DNA of 64,000 nucleotides from Rhizobiaceae bacterium (GTDB taxonomy: Bacteria; Pseudomonadota; Alphaproteobacteria; Rhizobiales; Rhizobiaceae). The notes under the pieces were generated by a model. It worked only from the letters and a program-made list of their open reading frames with translations. It made no database searches and was not told the origin of the DNA. Positions 25,809 to 34,081 of this stretch are shown piece by piece. The first letter of the stretch is position 1. The number at the start of each line of letters is the position of its first letter. A program made the position numbers and the translations under genes. The DNA lies in contig JANQKQ010000052.1 of assembly GCA_028281105.1 (NCBI GenBank), positions 62,001-126,000 on the forward strand. Direction: 5' to 3'.

Positions 25809-26698
25809 GCAAGTCAAACAAACCCGGCAAATCTGAACTCCTGCTGGCGCCGAACCCGGACGATCCCAGACTGTCTTCGCTGGTCGCCGGCACCGATCAA
25901 TCGGGCGCGCAGGTCAGCTTGAACGTAGTCGCCGAGCGCCCGCTGACCCTGTACCTGAACTCCCAGGAAGTCGTCACTATGATGACCATCGGCGACTTTC
26001 CCGACCTGCTGGCGCTGGGCTACCTGATCAACCAGAACATGCTGAGCCGGAACGATACGGTGACCGGCATCGATGTCGATGACGACCTGGGCGTCGTCGT
26101 GGTGCGCACCGACACCGACACCGACTTCGAAGAAAAGATGCGCAAGAAGGTGCGCACTTCCGGCTGCGCCCAGGGCACGGTGTTCGGCGACGTGATCGAA
26201 GCCTTCGACGAGATCGAACTGCCGCCGCAAGCCAAGCTGAAGACCTCCTGGCTGGGCAACCTCACCAAGAAGATCAACACCGCGCCAAGCCTCTATCTGA
26301 CCGCCGGCGCCATCCATGGCTGCGTGCTGTGCGTCGAAGACCGGCCGCTGGTCTATATGGAGGACGTGGGCCGCCACAACGCGGTCGACAAGATCGCCGG
26401 CTGGATGTTCCGCGAACAGGTCGACCCGGCCGACAAGATTTTCTACACCACCGGCAGGCTCACTTCCGAGATGGTGATCAAGACGGTGATGATGGGCATT
26501 CCGATCCTGATTTCGCGCTCGGGCTTCACCGCCTGGGGCGTCGACTTGGCGCGCCGCGCCAACCTGACGTTGATCGGGCGCGCGCGCGGCAAGCGCTTCG
26601 TCGTCCTTTCGGGCGAGCACCGCATCGTGTTCGACGATGACCCGCCGGCCGGCGTTGACGAGGGCGACGTCAACCGCAAGGGCGCGGGCGATGGGTGA
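25805..26698 (+). CDS. fdhD: Formate dehydrogenase accessory sulfurtransferase FdhD
   Basis: The 297-residue protein matches FdhD, which passes sulfur from the cysteine desulfurase to the Mo or W cofactor of formate dehydrogenases. Seen are ERPLTLYLNSQEVVTMMTIG, LLALGYLINQ, GAIHGCVLC, VGRHNAVDKIAGW and ILISRSGFTAWGV. In place of the E. coli CxxC loop it has SGCAQGTVFGD with a single cysteine. Its start overlaps the MFS gene by 4 bases and its end overlaps mobA by 8. No formate dehydrogenase structural gene lies in the window. Confidence 0.92.
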   Translation: MSKSNKPGKSELLLAPNPDDPRLSSLVAGTDQSGAQVSLNVVAERPLTLYLNSQEVVTMMTIGDFPDLLALGYLINQNMLSRNDTVTGIDVDDDLGVVVVRTDTDTDFEEKMRKKVRTSGCAQGTVFGDVIEAFDEIELPPQAKLKTSWLGNLTKKINTAPSLYLTAGAIHGCVLCVEDRPLVYMEDVGRHNAVDKIAGWMFREQVDPADKIFYTTGRLTSEMVIKTVMMGIPILISRSGFTAWGVDLARRANLTLIGRARGKRFVVLSGEHRIVFDDDPPAGVDEGDVNRKGAGDG

Positions 26699-27329
26699 GC
26701 CGGAGCGACCGCCGATTGCCGGCGTCGTGCTTGCCGGCGGGCAGTCGCGGCGCATGGGCGGCCGCGACAAGGCGCTGATCGACCTGGCCGGCAAACCGCT
26801 GATCGCCCACGCGATCGAACGATTGAAGCCGCAGGTGAACCGCATCGCCCTTTCGGCCAATGGCGATACGGACCGTTTCGCCTTTACCGGGCTTCCCGTC
26901 AGAGCCGACACCATGCCGGGCCATGCCGGGCCGCTGGCGGGCGTTCTCTCTGCCATGCGCTGGGCAGGCGAGGCCATTCCAGCCGCTGAATATCTCGCCA
27001 CCGCAGCCGCCGATACTCCGTTCTTTCCGGTCGATTTCGTCGATAGATGCCGACACGAAGCGGCGAACCATGAGATGGTGCTGTGCCGATCGGGCGATCA
27101 TCGTCATCCGGTATTCGCCTTGTGGCGGATCGGTTTGGCCGACGCGCTGGAAGGATTTCTGGCGACCGGCGAGACCGGAAAGGTAATGGCGTTCGTCTCC
27201 GGCTTCACCCACGCGGAAGTTACCTTCCCCATCACCCACGGCGAACATGGACCGCACGACCCCTTCTTCAACATCAACACGCCGCAGGACCTGGCCCTGG
27301 CGCACCGGCTTATGGGAGCTGCCGCCTGA
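26691..27329 (+). CDS. mobA: Molybdenum cofactor guanylyltransferase MobA
   Basis: The 212-residue protein has the nucleotidyltransferase signature VVLAGGQSRRMGGRDKALID, the Lys being in DKALI, and later AAADTPFFPVDFV and GDHRHPVFALW. MobA links GMP to Mo-molybdopterin to give the guanine dinucleotide cofactor used by DMSO-reductase-family enzymes, including formate dehydrogenases. The ATG at 26691 lies inside the end of fdhD. mobB follows after 2 bases. The pairing with fdhD fits maturation of a molybdenum formate dehydrogenase. Confidence 0.95.
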   Translation: MGEPERPPIAGVVLAGGQSRRMGGRDKALIDLAGKPLIAHAIERLKPQVNRIALSANGDTDRFAFTGLPVRADTMPGHAGPLAGVLSAMRWAGEAIPAAEYLATAAADTPFFPVDFVDRCRHEAANHEMVLCRSGDHRHPVFALWRIGLADALEGFLATGETGKVMAFVSGFTHAEVTFPITHGEHGPHDPFFNINTPQDLALAHRLMGAAA

Positions 27330-27331
27330 CC

Positions 27332-27874
27332 ATGAGCGCGCAATCGGCAGACTTCCGCTTCGGCATCGTCGGCTGGAAGAATTCCGGCAAGACCACCCTG
27401 GTCGCCGCTTTGGTGCGCGAACTGACCGCGCGCGGCCGTCTGGTCTCCACCATCAAGCACGCACACCATGCCTTCGATATAGATCGCGAGGGAACCGACT
27501 CCTTCGCCCATCGCCAGGCCGGCGCGCGCGAAGTGGCCATCGTGTCGCGCAAGCGCTGGGCCCTCATCCATGAATTGGGCGAAGATGAAAGCGAACCTTC
27601 GCTCGATGCGATCGCCGGGCGACTGTCGCCCTGTGACATCGTCCTGATCGAGGGTTATAAGGGCGCCAAGCACCCCAAGCTGGAGACGATCGGTGGCAAA
27701 TCGCCCGCAGATTCGCAAACCATGTTGTGGCAGTCCGATCGCTACATCGTCGCCGTGGCGGCGCGCGAGGACGTGCCCGGCTGCCCGCTGCCGCGGTTCG
27801 ACCCAGGCGACGTCGCCGCAATCGCCGATTTCATAGAGGGTTTGCGCCAAGATGCCGGCCAAAGCGGTTCATGA
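27332..27874 (+). CDS. mobB: Molybdopterin-guanine dinucleotide biosynthesis protein MobB
   Basis: The 180-residue GTP-binding protein has a P-loop in IVGWKNSGKTTLVAAL, STIKHAHHAFDIDREGTDSF, and DIVLIEGYKGAKHPKLE. MobB supports MobA in attaching the nucleotide; its exact role is not settled. The ATG at 27332 follows mobA by 2 bases and the 3' end overlaps moeA by 23 bases, so the four genes from fdhD to moeA are one translation-coupled block. Confidence 0.95.
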   Translation: MSAQSADFRFGIVGWKNSGKTTLVAALVRELTARGRLVSTIKHAHHAFDIDREGTDSFAHRQAGAREVAIVSRKRWALIHELGEDESEPSLDAIAGRLSPCDIVLIEGYKGAKHPKLETIGGKSPADSQTMLWQSDRYIVAVAAREDVPGCPLPRFDPGDVAAIADFIEGLRQDAGQSGS

Positions 27875-29153
27875 CGGACCCGGCACCATAGCCGACGATT
27901 GCTTCGCGCATGATCGGGACCGGCTCACCCACGACGAGGCGATCGCCATTCTGCGCGAGCGCATGGCGCCGGTAACGGTGAGCGAAACCGTGCCCTTGGA
28001 CCAGGCAGCCGGCCGAATCGCCGCCGAGCCGGTCATTGCCCGCCACTCCGTGCCCGGCCGCGACAACTCCGCCGTCGACGGCTACGCCTTCGCCGCCGCT
28101 CAGTATGAAGCCTGTGGCGGTTTTTTTCCCGTCTTGGGCAGGATCGCCGCCGGCGACGAGGCGACGCCCGTCAATGGCGCAGGCGGCGGCGCGGTGCGCA
28201 TCTTCACCGGCGCGCCGATGCCGGACTGGGCCGACACGGTCGCCATGCAGGAAGACTGCGAGCCGCACCGCCAGGACGGCCTCGACTTCGTCATCATCCC
28301 GCCAGGCTTGAAACCCGGCGCCAACCGCCGGCGGGCCGGCGAAGATCTGCAGCCAGGCGACACGCTGATCGACGCCGGCCGCCGCCTGCGCCCGCAGGAA
28401 CTGGCCTCAGTCGCCTCGACAGGACTTGCCGAGATCGCCGTGCACAAACCGCTCGCGGTGGCGCTCGCCTCCACCGGCGACGAGATCGTGCCGCCGGGCA
28501 ACGACAAGCGGGCCGATCAGAACTACGACGCCAACCGCGTTCTTCTCACCGCCATGGCCGACCGGCTGCCGGTCACAATAACCGACCTGGGCATCCTGCC
28601 CGACCGGCGCGAGGTGATCGAGCAAACGCTGACCCGGGCCGCCCGGACCCACGACGCGGTCATCACCAGCGGCGGTGCTTCACTGGGCGATGAAGATCAC
28701 GTCGTCGCCACGCTGGACCGCCACGGCGTGCGCCATCTGTGGCAACTGGCGATCAAGCCCGGCAGGCCGCTGTGTTTCGGCCAGATCGGCAAGACCCTGT
28801 TTTTCGGCCTGCCCGGCAATCCGGTGGCGAGTTTCGTGTGTTTTCTTCTGTATGTGCGCCCTGCCCTGTTGGCGCTCGCCGGCGCGCCGTGGCGCGAACC
28901 GCGGCGCTACCCGCTGCCCGCCGGATTCGATTTTCCCAACAAGAAACCGGGCCGGCGCGAGTTCTGGCGCGCCCAAGTCGTGGTCGGCGAGGACGGTCGC
29001 GCGCTGGCGCACAAGTTCCCGCGCGACGGTTCCGGGCTGATCACGGGCCTGACCGCCGCCGACGGCCTGATCGAGGTGGGCGAGGACGTCACCGAAATCG
29101 CGCAAGGCGACCCGGTCTCCTTCATCCCGTTCGGCGAGTTCGGCGTCATCTGA
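27852..29153 (+). CDS. moeA: Molybdopterin molybdenumtransferase MoeA
   Basis: The 433-residue protein inserts molybdate into adenylated molybdopterin. Segments seen are PGRDNSAVDGYAFAAAQYE, VRIFTGAPMPDWADTVAMQE, GDEIVPPG, ITSGGASLGDEDHV and LWQLAIKPGRPLCFG, which are the family's signature positions, with the C-terminal beta domain at the end. It closes the fdhD-mobA-mobB-moeA block. MogA, MoaB, MoaC, MoaD and MoaE genes are not in this window and must lie elsewhere. Confidence 0.95.
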   Translation: MPAKAVHDGPGTIADDCFAHDRDRLTHDEAIAILRERMAPVTVSETVPLDQAAGRIAAEPVIARHSVPGRDNSAVDGYAFAAAQYEACGGFFPVLGRIAAGDEATPVNGAGGGAVRIFTGAPMPDWADTVAMQEDCEPHRQDGLDFVIIPPGLKPGANRRRAGEDLQPGDTLIDAGRRLRPQELASVASTGLAEIAVHKPLAVALASTGDEIVPPGNDKRADQNYDANRVLLTAMADRLPVTITDLGILPDRREVIEQTLTRAARTHDAVITSGGASLGDEDHVVATLDRHGVRHLWQLAIKPGRPLCFGQIGKTLFFGLPGNPVASFVCFLLYVRPALLALAGAPWREPRRYPLPAGFDFPNKKPGRREFWRAQVVVGEDGRALAHKFPRDGSGLITGLTAADGLIEVGEDVTEIAQGDPVSFIPFGEFGVI

Positions 29154-29266
29154 ATCGCAACCGCCAACCAACACGCCGATCAACCATACCGCAACGGGAT
29201 GGCATAATCGCTCAAGCCGACTATGCTGGCAGTCGCCGAACAACGTCGCGATTGTCCCGCCTGCCC

Positions 29267-30061
29267 ATGAAGCCTTCCAGCCTTGTCCTGGCATTCGTCA
29301 CCTGTCTGTTCATGGTTGGGCAGGCCGCCGCCCAGTCGGGCGCGGTGTTGCGCGTCGGCGTCGACGGCGCCTATCCGCCATTCAGCCATCAGCGCCTCGA
29401 CGGGACCATCGCCGGCTTCGACATCGACATCACCGACGCCCTGTGCCGCACCATGCGCACCGAATGCGAGCTGGTGGCAGCGCGCTGGGACAATCTGATC
29501 CCGGCGCTGCGCGGCGGCAAGGTGGACGCGGTCGTCGCCTCCATCTCGATCTCCGACGAACGGCGCGAGCTGGTCGACTTCTCCGATCCCTATTATGTGA
29601 TGCCGTCGGCGATCGCGGTGCGCCAGGACACGCTGATCTCCGGCACGGCGCCGGAAGACCTGGCGGGAAGCCGGCTGGGCGCGGTGACCTCGACGGTGCA
29701 TGCAACCTATGGCGAGGCGCTGCTGCCGGACGCGGAGATCGCGCTGTACGACGATGCGGAGGATTATCGCACCGATCTCGCCAACGGCCGCATCGACGGC
29801 GTGATCGACAATCCTCTGATCCTGACGCGCTGGATCGATGGCGGCCTCGCTGGCGATGGGGGCAACTGCTGCAAGCTGCTGGGCACCCTGGCTCCCGACC
29901 CCGCCATCAATGGCGAGGGCGTCGCCATCGCGGTGCGCAAGGGAGAGGATGGCTTGCGCCAACGCATCAACGAGGCGCTGGCGAAGATCATCGCCGACGG
30001 CACCCATGCGGCAATCGCCGAGGCCTACTTCGCCTTCGAGATCCTGGCGCCGCGACAATGA
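29267..30061 (+). CDS. Amino-acid-type ABC transporter substrate-binding protein
   Basis: The 264-residue protein has a signal peptide (LVLAFVTCLFMVGQAAAQ) and the family-3 binding-protein pattern: VLRVGVDGAYPPFS, GFDIDITDALC, LIPALRGGKVDAVVASISI and SDERRELVDFSDPYY. It should bind a polar amino acid or similar solute in the periplasm. No permease or ATPase gene adjoins it. Its stop overlaps the start of the acyltransferase gene in ATGA, an unusual partner. The ATG at 29267 is used; the frame upstream overlaps moeA in another phase. Confidence 0.88.
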   Translation: MKPSSLVLAFVTCLFMVGQAAAQSGAVLRVGVDGAYPPFSHQRLDGTIAGFDIDITDALCRTMRTECELVAARWDNLIPALRGGKVDAVVASISISDERRELVDFSDPYYVMPSAIAVRQDTLISGTAPEDLAGSRLGAVTSTVHATYGEALLPDAEIALYDDAEDYRTDLANGRIDGVIDNPLILTRWIDGGLAGDGGNCCKLLGTLAPDPAINGEGVAIAVRKGEDGLRQRINEALAKIIADGTHAAIAEAYFAFEILAPRQ

Positions 30062-31521
30062 GCGAGTTGATCGCCATTCCGTTCTGGCTGCTGGTGGGGC
30101 TGGCGATCTTGTCAGCGATCGCCATGGTCGATCGGATTTTCGCGCCCGGGGTGCGCTGGTTCTTCCGCCGCCGCGTCAACGAGGCGATCGACGAATTGAA
30201 CGCACGCTTAGACATGCGCATCCAGCCGTTCAAGGTCACCCGCCGCCAGTCGCTGGTCGATCAGTTGATGTACGATCCGCAGGTGGTCGCCGCGGTCGAT
30301 GCGGAGGCCAAGAAATCCGGCACGCCGCGCGCGGTGGAGATGGCGCGTGCCCAGCGCTATGCCCGCGAGATCGTCCCGCAGTTTTCCGCCTACGCCTATT
30401 TCGGCATCGGCACCAGGATGGCCCGCTGGCTGTCGCAGTTCGTCTACCGGGTGCGCCTGGGCTATTCCCACGACGAAGACCTGAAGGCCATCAATCCGGA
30501 AGCGAGCGTGGTGTTCGTTATGAACCACCGCTCCAACATGGACTATGTGCTGGTCACCTATATGGCTTCCACGCGCGCCTCGCTGTCCTATGCGGTGGGC
30601 GAATGGGCCCGCATCTGGCTGCTGCAATCGTTGATCCGCGCCATGGGCGCCTATTTCATCCGCCGCGGCTCCGGCAACGATCTGTATCGCCGGGTGCTGT
30701 CGCGCTACGTGCGCATGGCCACGCGCCAGGGCGTGACCCAGGCGGTGTTCCCCGAAGGCGGGCTGTCGCACGACGGCCGACTGCGCCAGCCGCGCCTGGG
30801 GCTCATCAGCTACATGGTGAGCGATTTCGATCCCAAGACCGACCGCGACGTGGTGTTCGTACCCGTCGGCGTCAACTACGACCGGGTGATCGAGGACCGG
30901 GTGCTGACCTCGCGCCGCGAGCACGAGGCGACCGGCCGCGATTTTCGCACCCGCCCCTCCACGATCGCCGGCTTCATCGGGCGGCTGATCTCGCTGCGGC
31001 TGCGCGGCCACCTGTACCGCTACGGCTATGCCTGCGTCAGCTTCGGCGAACCGCTGTCGCTCGCCCGGTATATGGACGATCGCAATCTGGATTTCCGCGA
31101 GATGGCGGACGAGAACCGCTTCGCCGAGATCGAGAAACTGGGCGGCGACATTCTCGACCGCATCGGCGCCGTGATCCCCGTGCTGCCGGTGGCGCTGGTG
31201 GCCAGCGTATTCCTGGACGCCGCCGACGAGCCGATCGGCGAACTGGAACTGAAATCCCAGGTTTTCGACCTGATCGCAGCGCTGGAAAAGACCGGCGCCT
31301 ACATCCATGTGCCTCGCGGCGATCGCGATTATGCGCTCTCAACCGGCCTGCGCATGTTGACCTTGCGCCACATCGTCACCCGCGACGGGGAGACCGGTTT
31401 ATATCGCGCCAACGCCAACGAAACAGTGCTGCTGGAATACTACGCCAACTCGATCGAGCATCTGTTGGCGCGCAAGGCCGTCACGCGCACGAAGGCCAAG
31501 GCCGTACGGCGCAAATCGTAG
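30058..31521 (+). CDS. PlsB-like glycerol-3-phosphate acyltransferase family protein
   Basis: The 487-residue protein has an N-terminal membrane helix (AIPFWLLVGLAILSAIAMV), then an acyltransferase domain with the HX4D box in VMNHRSNMDYVL near residue 160, the phosphate-binding AVFPEGGLSHDGRLRQPR, and VVFVPVGVNYDRVIEDRVL. This suits a GPAT (PlsB) type enzyme that acylates glycerol-3-phosphate, though it is much shorter than E. coli PlsB (about 800 residues). Substrate choice is not proven. Its start overlaps the upstream binding-protein gene by 4 bases. Confidence 0.85.
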   Translation: MSELIAIPFWLLVGLAILSAIAMVDRIFAPGVRWFFRRRVNEAIDELNARLDMRIQPFKVTRRQSLVDQLMYDPQVVAAVDAEAKKSGTPRAVEMARAQRYAREIVPQFSAYAYFGIGTRMARWLSQFVYRVRLGYSHDEDLKAINPEASVVFVMNHRSNMDYVLVTYMASTRASLSYAVGEWARIWLLQSLIRAMGAYFIRRGSGNDLYRRVLSRYVRMATRQGVTQAVFPEGGLSHDGRLRQPRLGLISYMVSDFDPKTDRDVVFVPVGVNYDRVIEDRVLTSRREHEATGRDFRTRPSTIAGFIGRLISLRLRGHLYRYGYACVSFGEPLSLARYMDDRNLDFREMADENRFAEIEKLGGDILDRIGAVIPVLPVALVASVFLDAADEPIGELELKSQVFDLIAALEKTGAYIHVPRGDRDYALSTGLRMLTLRHIVTRDGETGLYRANANETVLLEYYANSIEHLLARKAVTRTKAKAVRRKS

Positions 31522-31612
31522 GGCCGGCAGTAGATCATTCTTTGTCTTGGCGCACGGTGCACTTTGGCGGTAAGGTGGCGAGGCTTCCTTCCAACCGCCG
31601 ATCCTCCTCGCC

Positions 31613-32242
31613 ATGATTGCCGAACACCTGCCGCAACTTGCGCTCGCCTGGTCGATACAGCTTGTCGGCGTTGTCGCCCCCGGCCCGTCCGTCATGCTCA
31701 TCTTGGGCGTGGCCATGAGCCAGGGCCGCGCACCCTCGATCATCACCGCGTTCGGCGTCGCCTGCGGCACGATCGTGCTGTCGACGGCGACCGTGATCGG
31801 TCTTGCGGCCCTGTTCGCACAGATGGCCGAACTGGTCACCGCGGTGCGGCTGATCGGCGCGGCCTATCTGCTATGGCTCGCCTATGGCGCGTTCCGCACC
31901 GCCGCCCTGCCGTCGAGGTTCGAGGTCCACGAAGGACCGCAAACGAGCGCTTGGCGCGTAGGCCTGCGCGGTTTCATACTGCAGGTCTCCAATCCCAAGG
32001 CGATCGTGTTCTGGCTGGCCATCGCGGCCGCCGGCGGGGTGGGCAATGCGCCGCTGCCGATCGCCGTGCTGTTCGTCGCCGGCGCGTTCGTCAATTCGTT
32101 CATCGGTCACGGCGGCTACGCGCTGATCCTGTCGTCCACGCCCATGCGCGCGCTTTATCAGCGGTTCCGCGGCTGGATCGAAAGCGCGCTGGGATGCTTC
32201 TTCGTCTTCGCCAGCTACAAGCTGATCACGACGAGGCAGTAA
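31613..32242 (+). CDS. LysE family amino acid exporter
   Basis: The 209-residue protein has about six hydrophobic helices and the LysE/RhtB signature near the N terminus, WSIQLVGVVAPGPSVMLILG, followed by QGRAPSIITAFGVACGTIV and GFILQVSNPKAIVFWLAIA. Members export amino acids or their analogues. The substrate cannot be assigned. It stands between the acyltransferase gene and the convergent adenine deaminase gene. Confidence 0.92.
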   Translation: MIAEHLPQLALAWSIQLVGVVAPGPSVMLILGVAMSQGRAPSIITAFGVACGTIVLSTATVIGLAALFAQMAELVTAVRLIGAAYLLWLAYGAFRTAALPSRFEVHEGPQTSAWRVGLRGFILQVSNPKAIVFWLAIAAAGGVGNAPLPIAVLFVAGAFVNSFIGHGGYALILSSTPMRALYQRFRGWIESALGCFFVFASYKLITTRQ

Positions 32243-32258
32243 CGAGACGGATCTTCGT

Positions 32259-34052
32259 TCAAACGAACAGATCCACCTTCTCGAACCGGGTCACGTCGAT
32301 GATGCCCTCGTCCGAGATGCGCAGTTCGGGGATCACCACCAGCGCCAGCAGCGAGTGCTGCATGTAGGCGTTGTTCAGCGAGCAACCCATCTGCGCCATC
32401 GCCTGCACCATCGCCTCGGCCTTCGCCGCGACTTCCTCTGCCGGCGCGTCGGAGATCAAACCGGCGATCGGCAGTTCGATGAGCGCCAGTTCCTCGCCCT
32501 TGTGGAAGACGGTGATCCCGCCGCCCACTTCGCGCAGCCGGTTGGCCGCCTTGGCCATGTCCTTGCGGTTGGTGCCGATGACGATCATGTGGTGGGAATC
32601 GTGGGCGACGGTCGACGCGACGGCGCATTTCTTGTCGTAGCCGAAGCCGGTAACGAAGCCGTTGGTCACCTTGCCGCTGCCGGTATGCCGTTCGATCAGG
32701 GCGATCTGGCAGATGTCGCGCTTGCGATCCATCTGCACCACGCCGTCCTCGACCTTGAGCGTGCGCTCCAGCGCCTTGGTCGGCGCCTGATTCTCGATCA
32801 CGCCGATGACGCGAGCCGTCACCTCATCGCGTTTGTCGGGCGCGGCGATCTCGAAATCCGCCGCCCTCAGATCCCCTGCCATGTGCACCGTGTCGCGGGC
32901 GCTGGCGGGGTAGTCGAACACCGGCATCTCAACCGTCAGGCCGCTGTCGTCGGCAAGCAGCTGGCCGCGGCCATAGACGGCATCGATCGCCAGCGTCGGC
33001 AGGTCGTTCACCAGCAGGAAGTCACCACGGCGGCCGGGCGTGACCGATCCCAGTTCGCGCTCCAGGCCGAAATGCTCGGCCGTGTTGAGCGTCGCCATCT
33101 GGATGGCGGTGACCGGTTTCAGCCCCTGGGCGATCGCGTGGCGGACCACCCGGTTCATGTGGCCATCGTTGACCAGCGTGCCGGAATGGCTGTCGTCGGT
33201 GCACAGGATGAAGTTGCGGGCATCGAGCCCCATCTCGGTGACCGCGCGCACCTGTTCGGCAACATCGTACCACGCCGAACCGAGCCGCAGCATCGCCTTC
33301 ATTCCCTGGCGTACCCGCGCAACCGCATCGATCATGCGCGTGCCTTCATGGTCGTCCGCAGGCCCGCCGGCGGCATAGGCGTGGAAATTGGGCCCCAGAT
33401 CGGGCGATGCGTAGTGGCCGCCCACGGTCTTGCCGGCCGCCACGGTGGCGGCGATCTCGCCCAGCATCTTCTGATCGCCGGCCGCAACACCAGGAAAGTT
33501 CATGACTTCGCCCAGACCGATGATGTTGGGCCAGTCCATCGCTTCACGAACCTCTTGCGGCCCCAGTTCCGCGGCCGCGTTCTCCAGCCCCGGCGCCGAA
33601 GGCACGCAGGACGGCATCTGCACGAACATGTTGATCGGCAGGCCGGCCGCCTCGTCGTGCATGGCGCGCACCCCGTCCATGCCGAGCACGTTTGCGATCT
33701 CGTGCGGATCGACGAACATGGTCGTCGTGCCATGCGGGATGACGGCCCGGGCGAACTGTGTTGCCGTCAGCATCCCGCTTTCCACATGCATGTGCGCATC
33801 GCAAAGGCCGGGCAGCAGGTAGCGGCCGGCCCCGTCGATCACCTGTGTCGATTCGCCGATGCAGTGGCCGGCGTCGGGTCCGCAATAGGCGAACCGCCCG
33901 CCAGCGAGCGCTATATCCGTGGCCGGCACGATCTCGCCGGAATGCACATTGACCCAACGGCAGTTGCGCACCACCAGATCGGCGCCCGTTCGCCCGGCCG
34001 CCACGTCGACAAGGCGCGGCGCCAGCTCGGTCCAGCTTTTCAGTTCGCCCAT
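32259..34052 (-). CDS. ade: Adenine deaminase
   Basis: The 597-residue protein belongs to the amidohydrolase superfamily and the Ade family that converts adenine to hypoxanthine. Metal-binding residues are seen in LPGLCDAHMHVESGML near residue 80, in FVDPHEIANVLG, and in ILCTDDSHSG. The C-terminal domain with KEELALIELPIAGLIS-like HKGEELALIELPIAG is typical of this family rather than of the adenosine-deaminase-like adenine deaminases. It lies 29 bases downstream of the penicillin acylase gene on the same strand, so both may be in one transcript, though their reactions are not obviously linked. Confidence 0.93.
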   Translation of the reverse strand: MGELKSWTELAPRLVDVAAGRTGADLVVRNCRWVNVHSGEIVPATDIALAGGRFAYCGPDAGHCIGESTQVIDGAGRYLLPGLCDAHMHVESGMLTATQFARAVIPHGTTTMFVDPHEIANVLGMDGVRAMHDEAAGLPINMFVQMPSCVPSAPGLENAAAELGPQEVREAMDWPNIIGLGEVMNFPGVAAGDQKMLGEIAATVAAGKTVGGHYASPDLGPNFHAYAAGGPADDHEGTRMIDAVARVRQGMKAMLRLGSAWYDVAEQVRAVTEMGLDARNFILCTDDSHSGTLVNDGHMNRVVRHAIAQGLKPVTAIQMATLNTAEHFGLERELGSVTPGRRGDFLLVNDLPTLAIDAVYGRGQLLADDSGLTVEMPVFDYPASARDTVHMAGDLRAADFEIAAPDKRDEVTARVIGVIENQAPTKALERTLKVEDGVVQMDRKRDICQIALIERHTGSGKVTNGFVTGFGYDKKCAVASTVAHDSHHMIVIGTNRKDMAKAANRLREVGGGITVFHKGEELALIELPIAGLISDAPAEEVAAKAEAMVQAMAQMGCSLNNAYMQHSLLALVVIPELRISDEGIIDVTRFEKVDLFV

Positions 34053-34081
34053 CTTTCAACTCCCATCCGCGCCGACAACGC

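Noticed and set aside
25814..27001. 395-residue open frame on the - strand across fdhD and mobA
   Set aside because: It crosses two genes with clear motifs and matches no family I know.
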